Both the position numbers and the translations under genes were made by a program. The notes beneath the pieces were generated by a model that was not told the DNA's origin, made no database searches, and saw nothing but the letters and a program-made list of their open reading frames with translations. A DNA stretch of 8,604 nt. It comes from JABDNZ01 sp050049805. Its GTDB lineage: Bacteria > Gemmatimonadota > Gemmatimonadetes > Longimicrobiales > Gaopeijiaceae. Location of the stretch: the NCBI GenBank assembly GCA_050049805.1, contig JASFVN010000190.1:1-8604 (forward strand), given 5' to 3'. Positions 5,256 to 8,604 of the stretch are shown here, piece after piece; position 1 is the first letter of the stretch; every line of letters begins with the position of its first letter.

Positions 5256-8200
5256 TCAACCCCCGTATTCTACCAGGGCCCTCCGGGCTACTTCCACACG
5301 TTCCCGTTGTGTCGCGGTGGGGGGATAGAGAGACCCCTGCCGGACCCCACCTCCGTTCAGGGCCTGGTAGACGGAAGAGAGGTTGCGCCGGTGCTGGAAG
5401 AGGGCTCGCTGGGCCTCGGACATTTCCTCCATGGCTTCCCGGCCTCTCCCGCCTCGTCCGAAGCCTTGTTCCTCACCCAGAACCTCTGCGAAGGCGGCTT
5501 CCAACTCCTGGAGGTCGGACAGGAAGGCCTCCCGTTCCTCGTACTGGGCCTGGGTCAGGGGCATCTCCGGGTCACCTCGAACCTCTACGGTGGTGGATAC
5601 GGTGGTTCCCCTGGCCGCCAGGGAAAGGGTGTAGATTCCCGGCGACACGAAGTGCCCCCGGTCCTCGACGTTTCGGGCAAGCTGCTCGTCGTTGAAGGGC
5701 TCCCAGGGTTCCAACTCCGCCACCGGGCTCACCGGGTGCCTTAGGTCCCAGTTCACCCGATGCAGGCCCTCTTCGCTGGGCACCAGGTACTCCCGCACCA
5801 CCTCGCCGTCGGCCCGGGCGACGCTGAGGTGGGCGTCCCCCATTCCGGGTCCGAGCTTGTAGCTGATGATGGCCCCGTCCACCGGATTCTCCCCGGCGAA
5901 TTCCGCCTGGCCCCTGTAAGAGGTGTCCTTCCAGTAGGTGAAGATGGTGGCCGGCCGGACGCTGAAGATGTGGGCCTCCTCGGCAGCTACCTCGGGAGTC
6001 CATTCTGCCAGAAGACGGGTGTCGTCCATGATCCAGATGCTTTGGCCGTGGGTGCCGATGACCAGGTCCTTCTCCCGGGGATGGATGAGGAGGTCGTCGA
6101 AATGAGTGGTGGGGAGACCCGGCCACTTCGCCCAGCTGTTACCGGCGTCGGTGCTGACGAAGAGATGGTGCTCGGTCCCTGCGAAGAGCACGTCATGGTT
6201 GTCCGGGTGCTCGATGACGTCGTTGACCACGCCCATGGAGGGGAGGCCCTCCATGAGGGGTTCCCAGGTGGCCCCGAAGTCGTCGGTCCGGAAGAGGTGC
6301 GGGGAGAAGTCGCCGTCCCGATGGCCGTCGAAGGCCGCATAAGCAGCCCCGGGAGCGGTGGCGGAGGGTGTGATCCGACTCACGTAGGTTCCGGGCTCGA
6401 TACCTGGGACGTTGCCGCTCACCTCCGTCCAGGTGATGCCTCCATCCTGGGAAACCTGGAGGTTCCCATCGTCCATTCCTACCCAGAGAATCGCCGGGGT
6501 CAGGGGAGACTCACCGATGGTCACGGCTTCCCCGAAGCTCCCCGTACCATCGTTCCGGGAAATGGTGATGTCGGCGCCCAGGACTCCCATGAGGGGTACG
6601 GTATCCCGGTCGATCTCCTTGGACAGATCTTCGGTCTGGAGCCAGCTCTCGCCCCGGTCCGTTGAGATGAACAGCCGATTTCCGCCTGCGTAGATCGTGG
6701 CTGGATCGTGCTGGGAGATGATGATGGGAGAGGTCCAGTCGAACCGGTATTCCTCTTCTCCCACCGGCGCTTCCGGGGCGATGTCCAGCATATCGCCGGT
6801 GAGGGAGTTGAACCGGAAGTAGGTCCCGTCGTTGGACGTACCGTACACGAAATCGGTCGTCGTCGGGTCTGGCTGCCAATACATGCCGTCACCGTACCCC
6901 ACCTGCTTCCAGTCGTCGTTCACGATCCCGGCCCAGCGGCGGGTCCTGGAGGGGCCGGCGAAAGAGTGGTTGTCCTGGAGCCCGCCGAAGACCCAGTACG
7001 GGTCCCGCATATCCACACCGATGGCGTAGAACTGGGCGATGGGGAAGTTGTTGATCTTCCGGAAGGTCACACCCTTGTCGTAGCTCTCGTAGAGGCCGGC
7101 GTCGCCGCCCAGGTAGAGGTGGTTGGGGTCGTTGGGATCGATCCAGAAGGCGTGGTGGTCGGCGTGGACGCCGACGTCGTAGGTGGGTCTCGATGCGATC
7201 TCTTCGAAGGTCCGCCCGCCGTCTTCGCTCTTGTGAGAGGTGGTGGCCAGGGCGTAGACGGTATTCTCGTTGCTGGGATCGATGAAGATCTCCGAGTAAT
7301 ACATGGGACGGACGTTGAGCTCGTTCACCCGCTCCCAGGTGGCGCCGCCGTCCTCGCTCCGGTAGGTGCCCTGCTGATCTGAATCGGCGTGTTCGATGAT
7401 GGCGTTCAGGACCTGCGGGTCCGAGGCGGCAATGGCCAAACCGATGCGGCCTTTGTCACCCGCAGGGATTCCGTTGGTGAGCTCTTCCCAGGTCGCACCA
7501 CCGGTGGTGGTCTTGAAGATTCCGCTTCCAGGCCCACCTCCGTTGAATCCCCAGGCCCGCCGGAGCCGCTGATAGGCGGCCACGTAAAGGACTTCGGGAT
7601 TGGAGGGGTCCATGACCATGTCGACAGCTCCGGTGTGACGATCAACATAGAAGACCTTTGCCCAGGTTTCCCCGCCATCCACACTCTTGTACACGCCCCT
7701 GGCCGCGCTGGGGGCCCACAGATTCCCCAGGGCCGCTACGTAGACCACGTCTGGGTTTTCTGGATGGACTTCGACTTTCCCGATGTGCCGAGTGTCCTCC
7801 AACCCGAGGTGCCGCCAGCTTTCGCCCCCGTCGTCGGACCGGTAGACGCCGTTGCCCCATGAAGTGCTCTGCCGGTTGTTCTGCTCTCCCGTGCCCGCAT
7901 AGACGACGTCCGGGTTGGAGGGGGCAATGGCCACGTCTCCGAAAGTGCTCACGGCCATGGTATCGAAGACGTTTCGCCACGTGACGCCACGATTTGTGGA
8001 CTTCCAGAGGCCCCCGGAAGCGCTGGCCACGAAGATCGTCGACGGGTCGTGGGGGAGGGCTTCGATGTCGTGGACGCGGCCGCCGGTGACGGCCGGCCCG
8101 ATGAGCCGGGGTTGGAGGGCCTCGAGGTGGGCCTCGGTGATGGGTGCGGTTTCCTGAGCCAGGATCGGATCGGGAGCAAAGGAGGTTGCAACGGCTGTAA

Positions 8201-8261
8201 AAAGAACAGAGGCCGGAAGGGCGAGCTTGGCCAGCAGACGGCATGCGGAGCGCGGAAACAT
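5256..8261 (-). CDS. Secreted Asp-box/VPS10-like beta-propeller protein
   Basis: A 1001-residue exported protein of the WD40/YVTN/BNR-like (VPS10/sortilin-like) class, often annotated as a glycosyl hydrolase without proof of activity. A signal peptide (about residues 1-35, ending PILA) is followed by the family-typical RLIGPAVTGGRVHDI. I count eleven Asp-box-like motifs (S/T-x-D-x-G-x-T/S-W/F), including KSTNRGVTW (from residue 87), RSDDGGESW (141), KSVDGGETW, RSEDGGATW, KSEDGGRTF, VSQDGGITW, RTDDFGATW and VSTDAGNSW, spread to about residue 745. Each marks a propeller blade, so two propellers are likely. Residues about 760-900 form an Ig/FN3-like region (YLVPSEEGLHRVNWDLRHP, SPGIYTLSLAARG), and the end is helical and charged with a Gly/Arg-rich patch (GFGRGGRG). 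I see no sialidase FRIP motif. The ATG at 8261 starts the signal peptide; the upstream region is purine-rich (GGGAAAGAAAGAA) with only a weak SD. Its own transcription unit; substrate unknown. Confidence 0.88.
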   Translation of the reverse strand: MFPRSACRLLAKLALPASVLFTAVATSFAPDPILAQETAPITEAHLEALQPRLIGPAVTGGRVHDIEALPHDPSTIFVASASGGLWKSTNRGVTWRNVFDTMAVSTFGDVAIAPSNPDVVYAGTGEQNNRQSTSWGNGVYRSDDGGESWRHLGLEDTRHIGKVEVHPENPDVVYVAALGNLWAPSAARGVYKSVDGGETWAKVFYVDRHTGAVDMVMDPSNPEVLYVAAYQRLRRAWGFNGGGPGSGIFKTTTGGATWEELTNGIPAGDKGRIGLAIAASDPQVLNAIIEHADSDQQGTYRSEDGGATWERVNELNVRPMYYSEIFIDPSNENTVYALATTSHKSEDGGRTFEEIASRPTYDVGVHADHHAFWIDPNDPNHLYLGGDAGLYESYDKGVTFRKINNFPIAQFYAIGVDMRDPYWVFGGLQDNHSFAGPSRTRRWAGIVNDDWKQVGYGDGMYWQPDPTTTDFVYGTSNDGTYFRFNSLTGDMLDIAPEAPVGEEEYRFDWTSPIIISQHDPATIYAGGNRLFISTDRGESWLQTEDLSKEIDRDTVPLMGVLGADITISRNDGTGSFGEAVTIGESPLTPAILWVGMDDGNLQVSQDGGITWTEVSGNVPGIEPGTYVSRITPSATAPGAAYAAFDGHRDGDFSPHLFRTDDFGATWEPLMEGLPSMGVVNDVIEHPDNHDVLFAGTEHHLFVSTDAGNSWAKWPGLPTTHFDDLLIHPREKDLVIGTHGQSIWIMDDTRLLAEWTPEVAAEEAHIFSVRPATIFTYWKDTSYRGQAEFAGENPVDGAIISYKLGPGMGDAHLSVARADGEVVREYLVPSEEGLHRVNWDLRHPVSPVAELEPWEPFNDEQLARNVEDRGHFVSPGIYTLSLAARGTTVSTTVEVRGDPEMPLTQAQYEEREAFLSDLQELEAAFAEVLGEEQGFGRGGRGREAMEEMSEAQRALFQHRRNLSSVYQALNGGGVRQGSLYPPTATQRERVEVARRALVEYGG

Positions 8262-8305
8262 GGTTCTTTCTTTCCCGAATGGTCTTGGATGGGGGACGGT
8301 GGGAA

Positions 8306-8335
8306 ATGGTACTCCGGGAAGGTCCAGAGGAGCAA
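8306..8335 (-). promoter_or_regulatory. Weak promoter candidate for the propeller gene
   Basis: On the minus strand, TTGCTC (8335-8330; 3 of 6) and TACCAT (8311-8306; 4 of 6) are spaced 18 bases apart, giving a leader of about 40 bases. It is the best match I found in the 150-base gap upstream of the gene, but it is not strong. Confidence 0.2.
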
Positions 8336-8360
8336 GGAGGCCGGCGAAATCCCCCTCGGG

Positions 8361-8388
8361 TTCCGGGTCTTCGGAAGACGCCCGGGAA
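8361..8388. other. Imperfect palindrome in the gap before the propeller gene
   Basis: The outer arms TTCCGGG and CCCGGGAA enclose TCTTC-G-GAAGA, giving about 11 pairs with a few bulged bases. No U-tract follows on either strand, so it is a poor terminator. It may be an operator or a transcript-end hairpin for the exonuclease gene. The symmetry is seen; the role is a guess. Confidence 0.4.
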
Positions 8389-8397
8389 AAGCTCAGG

Positions 8398-8413
8398 AAA
8401 ACGCTCTCGCGTT
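8398..8413 (-). terminator. Possible weak terminator at the exonuclease stop codon
   Basis: In the minus reading, AACGC-GAGA-GCGTT makes a 5-bp stem with a GNRA-type loop followed by TT (four T in a row in total). It begins inside the TAA stop codon. It is short, so termination would be inefficient at best. Confidence 0.3.
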
Positions 8414-8604
8414 AGAGGATGCCCTCCAGAGCCTCGCGGACCGCCCGCAACACCTCTTCGTCCATGTCCTCGGCTCCCAGCATCCAGCGCAGGTAGTCCG
8501 GGGCCGTGGCGGCTACCTTCGCCAACGGATCACCCTTGTGCTTCCCTCGACGAAAGATCAGCTCTCCATCTCGGCGGCCGAACCATCGATCCATCTCGGT
8601 CTGG
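8412..8604 (-). CDS. 3' end of a probable 3'-5' exonuclease (DUF3820-type C-terminus), cut by the window edge
   Basis: Only the last 63 or so codons are present. The reading frame stays open to the window edge (CAG ACC GAG ahead of the ATG at 8594), so that ATG is probably internal. The visible part, DGELIFRRGKHKGDPLAKVA then APDYLRWMLGAEDMDEEV, matches the pattern of the small C-terminal domain (DUF3820 type: F-x-x-GKH-x-G-x-P, then P-x-YLRWM) found after the DEDD exonuclease fold in many DNA polymerase III epsilon-like proteins. The catalytic Asp/Glu residues would lie outside the window, so the enzyme activity is inferred from family knowledge only. A free-standing DUF3820 protein is the alternative. 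The gene runs in the same direction as the propeller gene, 150 bases upstream of it. Confidence 0.72.
   Translation of the reverse strand, partial: QTEMDRWFGRRDGELIFRRGKHKGDPLAKVAATAPDYLRWMLGAEDMDEEVLRAVREALEGIL

Noticed and set aside
5760..6665. 301-codon open frame on the plus strand, antisense to the propeller gene
   Set aside because: It is a shadow of the well-supported propeller gene, with no recognisable motif, signal peptide or ribosome-binding site.
1..8604. A defence system, mobile element, CRISPR array or biosynthetic cluster
   Set aside because: No transposase, integrase, nuclease pair, repeat-spacer array or assembly-line domain is visible. The genes present are ordinary envelope and housekeeping types for this kind of bacterium.

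Overview
This is a GC-rich chromosomal window from a Gram-negative bacterium. It most resembles Gemmatimonadota, though this is inference from gene content and base composition and not from a marker gene. Three things point that way: a SusC/SusD-type outer-membrane pair at high GC, with Shine-Dalgarno sites ahead of both genes (Bacteroidota, the other main SusC/D carriers, are usually less GC-rich and rarely use strong SD sites); a roughly 1000-residue secreted Asp-box/VPS10-like propeller protein of a kind abundant in Gemmatimonadota; and an exonuclease tail with a DUF3820-type GKHKG...YLRWML motif.

Layout, left to right. Bases 1-104 hold nothing I can support as a gene. At 105-143 is a textbook intrinsic terminator for the minus strand. 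It closes a two-gene minus-strand operon: the TonB-dependent receptor (SusC/RagA type, 1492-4371) is transcribed first, and the SusD/RagB-type lipoprotein (169-1470) follows 21 bases after its stop. The receptor gene has a good SD, a sigma70-like promoter candidate about 115-150 bases upstream, and between them a 61-base nested palindrome that would fold as a long hairpin in the mRNA leader. On the other side of this regulatory region, a small unrecognised lipoprotein-like gene (4641-5144, plus strand) is transcribed divergently. It ends in a strong 10-bp hairpin (5198-5224), which lies between it and the convergent propeller gene (5256-8261, minus strand). The right edge holds the 3' end of a minus-strand gene, probably a 3'-5' exonuclease (8412 to beyond the window).

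How the genes work together: the SusC-like barrel and SusD-like lipoprotein should form one outer-membrane import complex, with SusD as the surface lid and SusC as the TonB-powered channel. No glycoside hydrolase, peptidase, sensor or sigma/anti-sigma pair lies beside them, so the substrate cannot be read from context. The propeller protein is secreted but has its own transcription unit, and any link to the import complex is speculative. I see no phage, IS, CRISPR, toxin-antitoxin or defence genes. The most unusual element is non-coding: the nested palindrome in the receptor leader, together with a smaller operator-like inverted repeat in the same divergent intergenic region.
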